Source: Scardovia inopinata JCM 12537
Lineage (GTDB): Bacteria > Actinomycetota > Actinomycetes > Actinomycetales > Bifidobacteriaceae
Assembly: GCF_001042695.1 (NCBI RefSeq)
Contig: NZ_AP012334.1
Location: 868,001 to 932,000, forward strand
Length of the DNA stretch: 64,000 nucleotides
Reading direction: 5' to 3'
Positions within the stretch are counted from its first letter, which is position 1. Each line of letters opens with the position of its first letter. Made by a program: the position numbers and the translations under genes. Shown piece by piece: positions 10,604 to 19,383 of this stretch. A model generated the notes under the pieces. The model searched no databases, was not told the DNA's origin, and saw nothing but the letters and a program-made list of their open reading frames with translations.

Positions 10604-10673
10604 CAATTGACGAATCTCACGAAGATGATAGAATTGGCGTCATTGTAGCGGAAACGCAACTGACGAAGCTCAC
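10604..10673 (+). repeat. Two imperfect 17-bp direct repeats next to the attachment site
   Basis: CAATTGACGAATCTCAC (10604-10620) and CAACTGACGAAGCTCAC (10657-10673) match at 15 of 17 bases, 53 bases apart. A third partial copy (TCGACGAAG) lies at 10679-10687. Repeats of this kind beside a tRNA-type core are what integrase arm-binding sites look like; the assignment is inferred. Confidence 0.4.
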
Positions 10674-10707
10674 AGGAATCGACGAAGCGGCCTTTCAAAA
10701 GGTCAAG

Positions 10708-10737
10708 GGGTCGCGGGTTCAAATCTCGCTGGCCCGA
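10708..10737 (+). other. Partial tRNA 3' end: probable attachment-site (att) core at the prophage end
   Basis: GCGGG-TTCAAAT-CTCGC forms a complete T-arm (10713-10729, one G-T pair), followed by TGGCCCG and A as the 3' acceptor strand and discriminator base. No matching 5' acceptor (CGGGCCA), D-arm or usable anticodon arm is present at the right distance upstream, so only the 3' part of a tRNA gene exists here. Tyrosine integrases that use tRNA genes leave exactly such a 3' copy at one end of the element. The intact tRNA should lie at the other end, left of this window. Confidence 0.65.
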
Positions 10738-10793
10738 CTAGGATATCCTCGCATTACGAAAACATAGGATGCGACATGGGGGTCGTACCAATT

Positions 10794-10822
10794 TTGCCTA
10801 TCTTCCTATTTTCCGTTAAGAT
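10794..10822 (+). promoter_or_regulatory. Sigma-A-type promoter of the UTP-glucose-1-phosphate uridylyltransferase gene
   Basis: TTGCCT (10794-10799) and TAAGAT (10817-10822) are 17 bases apart, giving a leader of about 25 bases before ATG 10854. This is the first host-type promoter right of the prophage junction. Confidence 0.55.
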
Positions 10823-10853
10823 TGTGGTGACTTGTTCCTTATGAAAGGCAACT

Positions 10854-12281
10854 ATGACTGAAAAATCCTTGGAAGCCTGCATCGAGAAAATGCGCAGTTT
10901 CGATATGGGCGAATCTGCCATTGGCCAATTTACTCGTTTGTACCAGTCCTGGCAGACGGATGAATCCGAGTGGATCCGTGAATCTGATGTGGAGCCGCTC
11001 CAAGGGATTAAACATATTGGTGATATTCATGAAACTATCAATCATCGGGTAGCCAGCAGGGCCCTGTCCAAAACAGCTATGCTCAAGCTCAATGGCGGGT
11101 TGGGAACGTCCATGGGTTTGCAGGGGCCAAAATCTCTTCTCCCTGTGCGCCGTCATAAAGCCCGGCAGATGAACTTTCTTGATATCATTCTGGGTCAGGT
11201 AACTACTGTTCGCCAGCAACAGGGAGTCAAGCTTCCCCTCACCTTCATGAATTCGTATCGGACTTCCAAGGATTCCATTACCAGAATCAGACGCAACAGG
11301 AACTTCCATCAGGATGAGATTCCCCTGGAAATTCTTCAAAACCGGGAGCCCAAGATAGAAATGTCAACAGGACTGCCGGTGTCATATCCCAGTAACCCGG
11401 ATCTGGAGTGGTGTCCTCCGGGTCATGGTGATGTTTTTACCGCCCTGTGGGAATCTGGACTCTTGGATATTCTGCAGGCAGAAGGAATGGAATATCTTTT
11501 CATTTCCAACTCCGATAATTTGGGCGCCAGGCCTTCTAGCACGGTGTCAGGGGCCTTTGCCCAATCAGGTGCGACCTTTATGGTGGAAGTAGCCCGCAAG
11601 ACTGACGCCGACCGGAAGGGAGGACAGATTGTCCGCAACAAGAAAACCGGTTGCCTCATGTTGAGGGAAATGACTCAGGTTCACCCTGATGACAAAGATC
11701 AAGCTACCGATGTGAAGGTACATCCTTATTTCAATACCAACAACATATGGGTTCGAATCAGTGCTTTGAAGAAGATGCTAAAAAAGCGCAAGGGAGTTCT
11801 CCCTCTTCCTGTGATTCGCAATATGAAAACCGTCAACCCCACAGATTCATCCACAAAAAGTGTGATCCAGCTGGAAACTGCCATGGGGGCCGCTATTTCC
11901 CTCTTTGAGGATGCAGTCTGTGTGGAAGTCAGCAGATCTCGTTTCCTACCGGTCAAGACCACGAATGATTTGCTGATTCTGCGCTCTGACCGCTTCCATT
12001 TGACTGATGCTTTTGAGATGGAAGATGGGAATTATATTTTCCCTGATGTTAACCTCGATACCCGTTTTTACAAGAATATCGAAGATTTTGATGAGCGCTT
12101 CCCCTATTCAGTACCTTCGCTGGCAGCAGCCAATTCGCTGACCATTGAAGGAGACTGGACATTCGGCAAAGATGTCCATTGCTTCGCCGATGCTCACCTG
12201 TCTGATATGGGACGGCCCTCCTACGTTCCCAACGGGAGTTTTGTAGGCAGCCAGGGAATTGAACCTGACTCCTGGCAATAA
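10854..12281 (+). CDS. UTP--glucose-1-phosphate uridylyltransferase (UDPGP family)
   Basis: The enzyme makes UDP-glucose from glucose-1-phosphate and UTP, feeding galactose/Leloir metabolism and cell-surface polysaccharide. The 475-residue length and the nucleotide-binding signature LKLNGGLGTSMG followed by GPKSLLPVR identify the eukaryote-like UDPGP type 1 family used by bifidobacteria, not the bacterial GalU type. Further conserved pieces are EWCPPGHGD and FISNSDNLGA. The start is ATG 10854, preceded by AAAGG. It is the first complete core gene after the prophage; a separate promoter lies just upstream and about 146 bases separate it from the next gene. Confidence 0.93.
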   Translation: MTEKSLEACIEKMRSFDMGESAIGQFTRLYQSWQTDESEWIRESDVEPLQGIKHIGDIHETINHRVASRALSKTAMLKLNGGLGTSMGLQGPKSLLPVRRHKARQMNFLDIILGQVTTVRQQQGVKLPLTFMNSYRTSKDSITRIRRNRNFHQDEIPLEILQNREPKIEMSTGLPVSYPSNPDLEWCPPGHGDVFTALWESGLLDILQAEGMEYLFISNSDNLGARPSSTVSGAFAQSGATFMVEVARKTDADRKGGQIVRNKKTGCLMLREMTQVHPDDKDQATDVKVHPYFNTNNIWVRISALKKMLKKRKGVLPLPVIRNMKTVNPTDSSTKSVIQLETAMGAAISLFEDAVCVEVSRSRFLPVKTTNDLLILRSDRFHLTDAFEMEDGNYIFPDVNLDTRFYKNIEDFDERFPYSVPSLAAANSLTIEGDWTFGKDVHCFADAHLSDMGRPSYVPNGSFVGSQGIEPDSWQ

Positions 12282-12427
12282 AACTAAGCTGAGAGGGAAT
12301 TTTCATTAAATGTGTGTTTTGTGAAAAAACATACTAAACTAGAGTAGGTATGCCACAAGCAAGGCTGACAGGTATACCTAGGCAGTAACAAGTTAAGAAC
12401 GAACAGAAAGAAACAACACGAGGACTT

Positions 12428-14398
12428 ATGGCTGAAGGATCAACGAACGGCAGGCGTCGATTTTCCGATAAATGGGGAAAGCATGAATTGGACGTGCTAG
12501 CCGTATTATCGTCGGCTTTTCCCCAGTGGCTCACCTCACGCCAGATTGCACAGCGCGTCAAGGCGTACGCCGATTCATACGGTGAGCTGGCAGATCAGGC
12601 AGCCAAGGCAGCTTTTGCCAAGCAATTTCAGCGGGATCGGGCTAAACTGACAGCCATGGGCATTGCTATTGAATCTCGTCAGCCCGAATACTCATCTAAA
12701 TCAGAAGGTCAGGATTTTGCCTCCTACCGCCTCCAGCTTGGTGATGAACCCCGTATCATGACTCAGTTCAAGCCAGAGGATATGCCCCTGCTGGCTGCAG
12801 CAAATTATCTGGCCAGATCTGTATCTGCAAACGAACAGGAAAACATGCTCAGGGCTAAGGAAAGCCAGCATAAATCCCGCAGCACCCCTCGTTTGGCTCA
12901 GACTCCTACACCAGGTTTGGGCTTGGACTCCATTGCTCCCGGTCTGGGAACCCAGAAAATTCCTGAAGTGCTGACTAATATTGTTGATTCCCGCCGTTTT
13001 GCTGCAACAGTAGAATTTGAGGGCGAGAACATTAATGTCGCCTATACTGATTCTGACGATTTAGCCTCCTATATGCTGGATCATCCCGGCTCTCTGATCA
13101 TTGAACCTATAGAAGCCCGTGAGGCATACAAGAGGCGGTTGAATGCCGCAAAAGCATTTGAACCGGCTGATCTGACGATGACGGATGCAGCCATTCCCGC
13201 CTCTCAAGTTGAAGTCATTCCCACTACAGAGCTCCTGAAAGATGATGATGAGCTGCCCAAGAAACAGCCAACAGTACAGACCGGGACTGAAGTAGACCGC
13301 CGTCTGCATCTCATGCTTTTCCTATCTGCCCATCTGGGGGAGGAGTATTCTTTATCTGAACTGGCGGAGCGCTTTATTGGTCATCCCAAGTCACCTGAGG
13401 AAGAGCGCCGCTATATCAATACCATTCGCAAAGATATAGGCACCCTAACCACAGTGTCTGACGACGGGGAAGTGGCAGGAAGTCAGTTCTTTGAAATTGA
13501 TTGGCCGCTTTTAGAAGATGAAGGCATTGTCAGCGCCACAAATTCTTTGGGGCTGGAACGTCTGGCCGGAGTTTCTCCTCAGTACATGAGTATGCTGACT
13601 GCTTCAGTAAGCTACCTGGCTCACTCTCCTTTGATGCCTGATATTGACAGGAAGCAGGCTATTGATCTTTATAATCGACTGCATAACTATTCCAAGCCTG
13701 GTCAGACTCCCTGGCTGAGTCTGACTGGCTTTGAGCTCGCTCCGGCTAGTTTCCCCGTGGTCAAACATGCCATTGAGCATGATCAGCTCCTAGATATGGA
13801 ATATACGGATGGATCTGGCCGCACCCGCCGTCGTTTGGTAGCTCCTGCCAAAGTTTTTGTAGATGAGGGTGTTTATTATCTGGCTGCCTGGACCGATGTG
13901 AGTGATAAAGACCGGAAGGAACCACCAACTAATCCTGTACCTCAGGAAGAAAATCCGGAACCACCCCATAAGCGGCGCAATTCTCAATCTTTCCACTGGC
14001 AGACCCTCCGTCTATCCCGAATCGGAAATGTGCAGGCTGTTGAGCCCAGCCACCATATTGCTATCCCTGAAGTTCCCCTGTCGGAGCTCAGGGAATGGAA
14101 TTTTGAGAATGGTACTGAAGCTGTTTTCATTACCAACCAAAAAGGTATGCCTTTTATAAAGAATCTTCCCGGGGCAACTGTTGATGATTACGAAGACGGG
14201 CAGAAGGTCCACCTTATCATCTCGTCTGATTCCTGGTTCGTAGCCTTCTGCATTGCCCATGCCCGCCACATCACATCGGTTGGGCCCGAAACCCTGAGGT
14301 CTATGATCGTGGCAAGAGCAGACAGGGAACTGACCCATATTGAGCAGCAAGAAGAAGCGGATGCTAAGCGCAGCGAGCATCGTAGAAGGAGGCGCTGA
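12428..14398 (+). CDS. Fused PafB/PafC-like WYL-domain transcription regulator
   Basis: At 656 residues this is twice the size of a single PafB or PafC. The first half has a helix-turn-helix lead (QWLTSRQIAQRVKAY) and a C-terminal WCX-like part (GSLIIEPIEAREAYKRRL). The second half repeats the plan: a second helix-turn-helix region (YSLSELAERF), a WYL domain (LLDMEYTDGSGRTRRR, VYYLAAWTD) and a second C-terminal extension. Mycobacterial PafBC activates DNA-damage genes outside the LexA/RecA route. The gene overlaps the next by one base, and helY follows, as in other actinobacteria. The first WYL core appears degenerate, so only one ligand site may remain. ATG 12428 follows GAGG. Confidence 0.8.
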   Translation: MAEGSTNGRRRFSDKWGKHELDVLAVLSSAFPQWLTSRQIAQRVKAYADSYGELADQAAKAAFAKQFQRDRAKLTAMGIAIESRQPEYSSKSEGQDFASYRLQLGDEPRIMTQFKPEDMPLLAAANYLARSVSANEQENMLRAKESQHKSRSTPRLAQTPTPGLGLDSIAPGLGTQKIPEVLTNIVDSRRFAATVEFEGENINVAYTDSDDLASYMLDHPGSLIIEPIEAREAYKRRLNAAKAFEPADLTMTDAAIPASQVEVIPTTELLKDDDELPKKQPTVQTGTEVDRRLHLMLFLSAHLGEEYSLSELAERFIGHPKSPEEERRYINTIRKDIGTLTTVSDDGEVAGSQFFEIDWPLLEDEGIVSATNSLGLERLAGVSPQYMSMLTASVSYLAHSPLMPDIDRKQAIDLYNRLHNYSKPGQTPWLSLTGFELAPASFPVVKHAIEHDQLLDMEYTDGSGRTRRRLVAPAKVFVDEGVYYLAAWTDVSDKDRKEPPTNPVPQEENPEPPHKRRNSQSFHWQTLRLSRIGNVQAVEPSHHIAIPEVPLSELREWNFENGTEAVFITNQKGMPFIKNLPGATVDDYEDGQKVHLIISSDSWFVAFCIAHARHITSVGPETLRSMIVARADRELTHIEQQEEADAKRSEHRRRRR

Positions 14399-14769
14399 TG
14401 CCAGGTTGGGGTTGGGTAATTCTCGTTCTTGCCGCTGTAATCATTTTTATTCTGGGACTAGTTTTTGCCCTTCTTCATTTCAAGAAAGCCATGACCACTG
14501 TCTCGGGAACGGCATCTGCCATCAGCAAGAGAATTTCTGCCATGCAAGAGGACAGCAGAGACCTGGCTCAGCGCGATATGACCCCTTCGTTTACCAAGCC
14601 CATAGGACAGACTGCTCAGGCATATTCACGAGCTCACAGTGACATTATTGCCCGTCGGGACAGGCGTCGCAGCAGACATCACGAGACCTGGAAAGCTTGG
14701 GCACAGACCGATCAGAAGCATATTGATCAGCTGGCAGAACAACTTAATATTACTGAGGATGAGGATTAA
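14398..14769 (+). CDS. Single-pass membrane protein at the tatA position
   Basis: This 123-residue protein has an N-terminal membrane segment (VILVLAAVIIFILGLVFALL) and a long charged helix after it. It starts within the stop of the PafBC-like gene (TGATG) with its own AAGGAGG site. In mycobacteria the genes between pafBC and helY are tatA and tatC. This protein has TatA-like topology but lacks the FGxxKLP hinge motif, and no tatC follows. I therefore do not call it TatA. It may be an unrelated membrane protein, or a strongly diverged relic. Confidence 0.6.
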   Translation: MPGWGWVILVLAAVIIFILGLVFALLHFKKAMTTVSGTASAISKRISAMQEDSRDLAQRDMTPSFTKPIGQTAQAYSRAHSDIIARRDRRRSRHHETWKAWAQTDQKHIDQLAEQLNITEDED

Positions 14770-14835
14770 ACCTGTAGGAGACCTAAGCAGAGTGTAGATC
14801 TGGTTTTTCTCTCCACCCGCTTATAAGGAGGTCTC

Positions 14836-17514
14836 ATGGCCCGCCATTGGCGCCACAAGAAGGCTCATAAGGCTAATAATAAAGCCAATCATCAGTTTGA
14901 ATCAGAAAAGAAAGAAGATAGGGGGGAGGACGATCCTGTCGATATGAGCATAGATAGGGAAAATCTGTCTCCCGCCCAGCGGTACAGGGCTTTCCAGAAA
15001 AGTCAAGAGGAAAGAAAAAGTTTGGCTGGACGCTTCCAGGAGTCCCTCCCGTTTGAACTGGATAAATTCCAGAAACGGGCATTAAGAGAGCTGGAAGAAG
15101 GCAAAAACCTATTGGTTGCTGCTCCAACTGGTGCTGGGAAAACTGTGATAGCAGACTTCGCTATTTTCCTAGCTCAGTTTCACAATGTCAAAGCGTTTTA
15201 CACAACCCCTATTAAAGCCTTAAGCAATCAAAAATACCATGATCTGGTGAAGGTATATGGATCTGATAGGGTAGGGCTCTTAACCGGAGATATGTCCATC
15301 AATTCTCAGGCAGATATTATTGTTATGACAACGGAAGTCCTGAGAAACATGCTGTATGAAGGATCTTCCAGCCTTCGTGCCCTGAAGTATGTCGTTCTGG
15401 ATGAAATCCACTATCTATCGGACAGAATGAGGGGAGGGGTCTGGGAAGAAGTTATTATTCATCTGCCAGCTTCTGTCAAGGTTGTGGGTCTATCGGCCAC
15501 AGTGTCCAATGTGGAAGATTTTGCCGACTGGATTGAGTCCGTCAGAGGAAAGACCTCCTTAATAGTATCAGAAAATCGTCCTGTTCCTCTTCTTCAGGAG
15601 GTGATGGTGCAGCAATCCGCCAGGAAAGAGCCCCGGCTCTTTGATCTCTATCTGGATGAGGGCAGGAAAACCATCAATCCTGCCTTGATTTCCTTCCTTG
15701 ATTCTATGGATAAGGATGCCCTTCGCCGTCAGAGAATGGATAGGAACAGTCGATTGTTCCCCAGTACATCCCGCCGCCGAGGAGGCACAGGAAGATCAGG
15801 GCCAGGCCGACACAGATCTCATCAAGCGGAAGTTTCTCACTATACTCCCAACCGGTGGGCCCTGGTTGATGAGATGGATTTTCTGGGCCTTCTGCCTGCT
15901 ATTTATTTTATTTTCTCCCGTAACGGTTGCGATCGGGCAGTTCAGCAATGCATGCAGGCAGGTCTGAGACTGACCACACAGGATGAAGCGGCTCGAATCT
16001 GCAGGATTGTTGATTCCATGGTGTATAGCCAGCTGGATCCCGATGATGCCCGAGCTTTGGGCTTTGCCTCTTTCAGGGCTGCTTTGGAACAGGGGATAGG
16101 GGCCCATCATGCTGGGATGATTACCCTTTACCGACAGATCGTGGAGCATCTATTCGAGCTGGGCCTGCTCAAGGTGGTTTTTGCTACGGAAACCTTGGCT
16201 TTGGGGATCAATATGCCTGCCAGGAGCGTGGTGGTAGAAAAGCTAGAGAAATTTAATGGTATCTCTCATGAGCCCTTGTCTCCTGGAGAATTCACCCAAC
16301 TGACCGGTCGGGCAGGCAGGCGGGGGATTGATACCGTTGGCTACGCTGTGGTTGCCGATCATCGGGGCTTTAGTCCCCATACCTTGGTGGCCCTGGCTTC
16401 CAAGCGGGTCTATCCCCTCCATTCCAGCTTTTCTCCCAGCTTCAATATGGCAGTCAACCTGCTCAACTCAGCTGATGTGGAGACGGTCAGAGTGACCCTG
16501 GATCATTCTTTTGCCCAGTGGGAGGCAGCTGAATCTGCTCAAAGCCTGCGTACCCAGATAAGAGCGACAGCTGATAAGCTAAATTACTACCAACAGGCTT
16601 TTGCCTGCGATAAGGGAGATTTTGCCTCCTTTATGCGTCTGCGCATGGAATTAACGCAGGCGGAAAGACATGACCGAAAACAGCTGAAGCATGCTCTCTT
16701 TTCTTCGCCGAAGGAAAAAGCCAGGGCAGTCAAACAGCTGGATCAAAAGATTGCCGCTTTACGCCATGAGGAGAGGAATCATCCTTGCCGTTTCTGTCCG
16801 GATCTGCAGGCTCATCTAACCTGGGGACAAAAATGGGCACGTTTGACCGCTCACATGGACAGGCTTCAGGAACGGTATCATTCGCGGACAGGGAGCGTTT
16901 CCAGAAAGTTTGATCGAATTTGCTCCATCCTGGAAGTAATTGGTTATGTCAGAAAAGATCCAGACAGGGGATACAGGGTCACCGCACCGGGTCAACTTCT
17001 GCGACGAATTTATAGTGAAAGAGATATCCTCGTCGCTCAGGTTCTTCTATCGGGAATTACTGATAGGCTTAATCCCGAAGAGCTTGCCTGCATAGCTTCT
17101 GGTTTTGTTTATGAGCCTCGGTCCAGGGCAGATTCCAGTGGGCTTCCCAGGCATTTTCCCGGAGGCAGCAAGGGGAAAATTGCCCAGGCAGTCGGACATA
17201 TTATGGTCGCTCATACCAAAATTCAGGCTTTGTGTGAGGATTATGGCCTTGAGCCTCTGCCTGAACCAGATTTTGGTATGTGTCAGATTATTTATGACTG
17301 GGTCAGTGATAAGCCTTTAACCCAGGTTCTGGATGATACCGACATGACCGGGGGCGATTTCGTCAGAAACTGCAAACGGACCGTAGATATTTTGACCCAA
17401 ATATCGGCTTTGTCTGCCTATCTGCCGAACCCTGAAACTGCTCAGACAGCAGACAAGGCTCGGGCTCTCATCAACAAGGGTATTGTTTCTTATAGCGGAA
17501 TTGAGGACGAGTAA
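14836..17514 (+). CDS. helY: Ski2-like DEAD/DEAH-box helicase HelY
   Basis: The 892-residue protein has all motor motifs of the Ski2-like RNA helicases: APTGAGKT (Walker A), LDEIHYLSD (DEIH), LSATVSN, and QLTGRAGRRGID (motif VI). A basic insert rich in Arg and Gly (RRRGGTGRSGPGRHR) near residue 320 separates the two RecA domains. The C-terminal third is the helical region typical of HelY. The charged N-terminal 50 residues are variable. The start is ATG 14836 after AAGGAGG. Synteny with the PafBC-like gene supports the name. It probably acts on structured RNA in processing or decay; its exact substrate in actinobacteria is not settled. Confidence 0.9.
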   Translation: MARHWRHKKAHKANNKANHQFESEKKEDRGEDDPVDMSIDRENLSPAQRYRAFQKSQEERKSLAGRFQESLPFELDKFQKRALRELEEGKNLLVAAPTGAGKTVIADFAIFLAQFHNVKAFYTTPIKALSNQKYHDLVKVYGSDRVGLLTGDMSINSQADIIVMTTEVLRNMLYEGSSSLRALKYVVLDEIHYLSDRMRGGVWEEVIIHLPASVKVVGLSATVSNVEDFADWIESVRGKTSLIVSENRPVPLLQEVMVQQSARKEPRLFDLYLDEGRKTINPALISFLDSMDKDALRRQRMDRNSRLFPSTSRRRGGTGRSGPGRHRSHQAEVSHYTPNRWALVDEMDFLGLLPAIYFIFSRNGCDRAVQQCMQAGLRLTTQDEAARICRIVDSMVYSQLDPDDARALGFASFRAALEQGIGAHHAGMITLYRQIVEHLFELGLLKVVFATETLALGINMPARSVVVEKLEKFNGISHEPLSPGEFTQLTGRAGRRGIDTVGYAVVADHRGFSPHTLVALASKRVYPLHSSFSPSFNMAVNLLNSADVETVRVTLDHSFAQWEAAESAQSLRTQIRATADKLNYYQQAFACDKGDFASFMRLRMELTQAERHDRKQLKHALFSSPKEKARAVKQLDQKIAALRHEERNHPCRFCPDLQAHLTWGQKWARLTAHMDRLQERYHSRTGSVSRKFDRICSILEVIGYVRKDPDRGYRVTAPGQLLRRIYSERDILVAQVLLSGITDRLNPEELACIASGFVYEPRSRADSSGLPRHFPGGSKGKIAQAVGHIMVAHTKIQALCEDYGLEPLPEPDFGMCQIIYDWVSDKPLTQVLDDTDMTGGDFVRNCKRTVDILTQISALSAYLPNPETAQTADKARALINKGIVSYSGIEDE

Positions 17515-17582
17515 GGAATACGAACCGATCACATCTTTTTGGTATGGTACAGTAAGGCTAGATCTAGTAAGGAGTTGTAACA

Positions 17583-17933
17583 ATGGCTGAACGTTCTCTG
17601 CGCGGTATGAGTATTGGCGCAAAATCTTTGGAGTCAGACGATAACGTTGATTTTGCCGCACGACGCGATGTTACCTATGTATGTCCTCAGGGTCATAAAA
17701 CAATTCTTCCTTTGGCAGCTGACGTCGATGCTCCTGAAAGCTGGGAGTGCCGCTGCGGAAAGATTGCCCACCGGGAGGATACAGAAGAGCAAGAAGAGTC
17801 TGATGATTTAGCTAAACCGCAGCGTACCCACTGGGATATGCTCATGGAAAGGCGGACTACCCAGGAGTTGGCAGCTCTGTTGGAAAAACGGCTGGACATG
17901 CATAAAGAAGGATGGATTCCGGATTACGAATAA
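17583..17933 (+). CDS. rbpA: RNA polymerase-binding protein RbpA
   Basis: RbpA binds sigma factor and RNA polymerase and stabilises open promoters in actinobacteria. The 116 residues follow the family plan: a short N-terminal tail (MAERSLRGMSIGAKSLE), a zinc-binding core (VCPQGH ... CRCG), and the C-terminal sigma-interaction helix (TQELAALLEKRLDM). Length is normal. AAGGAG lies before ATG 17583. It is a separate short gene after helY and is followed by a bidirectional terminator facing the convergent ftsR-like gene. Confidence 0.95.
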   Translation: MAERSLRGMSIGAKSLESDDNVDFAARRDVTYVCPQGHKTILPLAADVDAPESWECRCGKIAHREDTEEQEESDDLAKPQRTHWDMLMERRTTQELAALLEKRLDMHKEGWIPDYE

Positions 17934-18098
17934 AGAATCAGTAAAAAGCCGATAATGTACGTTATGTCAGATTACATATATGACATATAAGCTCTGATAC
18001 CTACGGCTTGACGGCTTGCCTGTGTAAACCCTTTCATTCCCTAACCCTCTTCTTCCTTCCCCTTCCCTATACAAAATATAAAAACAAAGCATACATGT

Positions 18099-18131
18099 AA
18101 GGGGTGAATGTCTGTCAGACATCCACCCCTT
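18099..18131. terminator. Bidirectional terminator between rbpA and the ftsR-like gene
   Basis: AAGGGGTGAATGTCT / AGACATCCACCCCTT forms a 15-bp stem with a 3-base loop. The single A-C mismatch on the + strand becomes a G-U pair in the - strand RNA. T-rich sequence lies on both sides, fitting two convergent genes. The rest of 17934-18185 is A+T-rich and holds no gene that I can see. Confidence 0.75.
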
Positions 18132-18185
18132 ACTTTTATACTTTTTATACGTTCTACTGTTACAAGTTTTGTAACTGTGAAAACT

Positions 18186-18866
18186 CTAGAGACTCTCTGC
18201 CCGTGACACATCCTGTCTGGCTGCTCTCTGAGCATCAAGCTTTTTCCTTAGCCTAAGCTCGGCCAACTCATCTATGACCCGACTGCTGCCAGTTTTGACC
18301 TTAGTATGAGACAAATCAACGGATTCCTGATCCTGAAGGTCTGTTTCAACCTTATGCCAGATTGCTGTAACAGAAACACCAAAAACTGCTTGTCCCTTGG
18401 TCATGAGATCCATAATCTGTGTGCTGTCAGAGCAGTCTAGTACCTGATCTCCGTCACAGAGTATGGTCATTCTTTCCAGCTGGTCTGAACTATGTTTCAT
18501 CAGAAAAGAAATAGCCTTATTGACATTTTGCAGATTGACTCCTGCATCCAAGAGACGCTTGGACACAGCCAAAATAACCACATCACGGAACGAGTACAGT
18601 CTCCTGGACCCGGATCCGTGCGACTGGGTTATAGATGGAACCACGATCTGCTTGCGGGCCCAGTAATCAAGCTGTCTGTAAGTAATCCCAGCCACATGCG
18701 CTGCAGCTGGTCCCTTATAGCCTTTGGTAAAATCTTCTTCTCCGTCTAGGGCAAAAAGCTCTCCCTGAACCGCATCCTTACCCGACAAGTCGCTGCGGTC
18801 TTTCAGCTTGACATGCAGACTCAGTTGCGGCTTGGTCGGTCCGGTTTTACCACCTGGTTCAGCCAT
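18186..18866 (-). CDS. ftsR: MerR-family regulator, FtsR-like
   Basis: The protein has a MerR-type winged-helix domain (TYRQLDYWARKQIVVPS, SGSRRLYSFRDVVILAV) at about residues 45-105. A dimerisation region follows. ATG 18866 is chosen because GAGGGAATC precedes it; a longer frame to 18944 would run into garA. The gene sits next to an FHA-domain gene, as ftsR sits next to odhI in Corynebacterium and Rv1828 next to garA in Mycobacterium. In Corynebacterium the regulator activates ftsZ. That function is carried over from the family and synteny; the target here is not shown. Confidence 0.75.
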   Translation of the reverse strand: MAEPGGKTGPTKPQLSLHVKLKDRSDLSGKDAVQGELFALDGEEDFTKGYKGPAAAHVAGITYRQLDYWARKQIVVPSITQSHGSGSRRLYSFRDVVILAVSKRLLDAGVNLQNVNKAISFLMKHSSDQLERMTILCDGDQVLDCSDSTQIMDLMTKGQAVFGVSVTAIWHKVETDLQDQESVDLSHTKVKTGSSRVIDELAELRLRKKLDAQRAARQDVSRAESL

Positions 18867-18933
18867 GATTCCCTCATTTCTGTACAGAATCCTTAAACTA
18901 CCTATTTGTAGTTTAACCCTCTTATGTGAAGAA

Positions 18934-19383
18934 TTATTGGGCAACTACGGCAGACTTTGTGAAAAAGACGAAGCGATACTTCCCTATCATAATCTCATCC
19001 CCGTTGCGCAGGACTGTATCATCCACGCGTTCCCGGTTAACATAGGTTCCGTTCAGACTGCCCTGATCCACAATATGGTAGCGTCCGTCTACACGACGGA
19101 AAATAGCATGAGAGCGGGAAACTGTTCCATCGTCTAGCATGATGTCTTCATGAGGCTCTCTACCAACGGTCACGGTATCTTCATCAAGCAGATACCGAGA
19201 ACCGGATAAGGGACCCCTGGTAGAGATCAGAAGGCCACTGGTGGCATCAAGCTTAGAAATGGTCTCGATGTCTTCAGCGGTTAAGGGACGCTCGCCCGTG
19301 GTTGTTACCGGTATGTTGATAGCCGGCATTCCTATGCTTGTTGTTTCACCTGCGGATGGAATTGGATCAGTCATACTACTCAT
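18934..19383 (-). CDS. garA: GarA/OdhI-like FHA-domain regulator
   Basis: The 149-residue protein has a C-terminal FHA domain with the phosphothreonine-binding residues in VGREPHEDI, VSRSHAIF and LNGTYVNRE. Its N-terminus carries GETTSIG, matching the ETTS phosphorylation motif of GarA/OdhI that serine/threonine kinases PknB/PknG modify. In relatives, the unphosphorylated protein binds and inhibits 2-oxoglutarate dehydrogenase and regulates glutamate metabolism. Bifidobacteria have an incomplete TCA cycle, so the target here may differ. The start ATG 19383 overlaps the stop of the upstream DUF881 gene (ATGA). Confidence 0.88.
   Translation of the reverse strand: MSSMTDPIPSAGETTSIGMPAINIPVTTTGERPLTAEDIETISKLDATSGLLISTRGPLSGSRYLLDEDTVTVGREPHEDIMLDDGTVSRSHAIFRRVDGRYHIVDQGSLNGTYVNRERVDDTVLRNGDEIMIGKYRFVFFTKSAVVAQ

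Noticed and set aside
10663-10737. A complete tRNA gene
   Set aside because: Only the T-arm and 3' acceptor strand fit; the 5' acceptor and the anticodon arm with T33 are missing.
10582-10767. Open frame of 61 codons across the attachment region
   Set aside because: It reads through the tRNA fragment and direct repeats and has no ribosome-binding site.
14398-14769. Calling the small membrane protein TatA
   Set aside because: Topology and position fit, but the FGxxKLP hinge is absent and no tatC follows.
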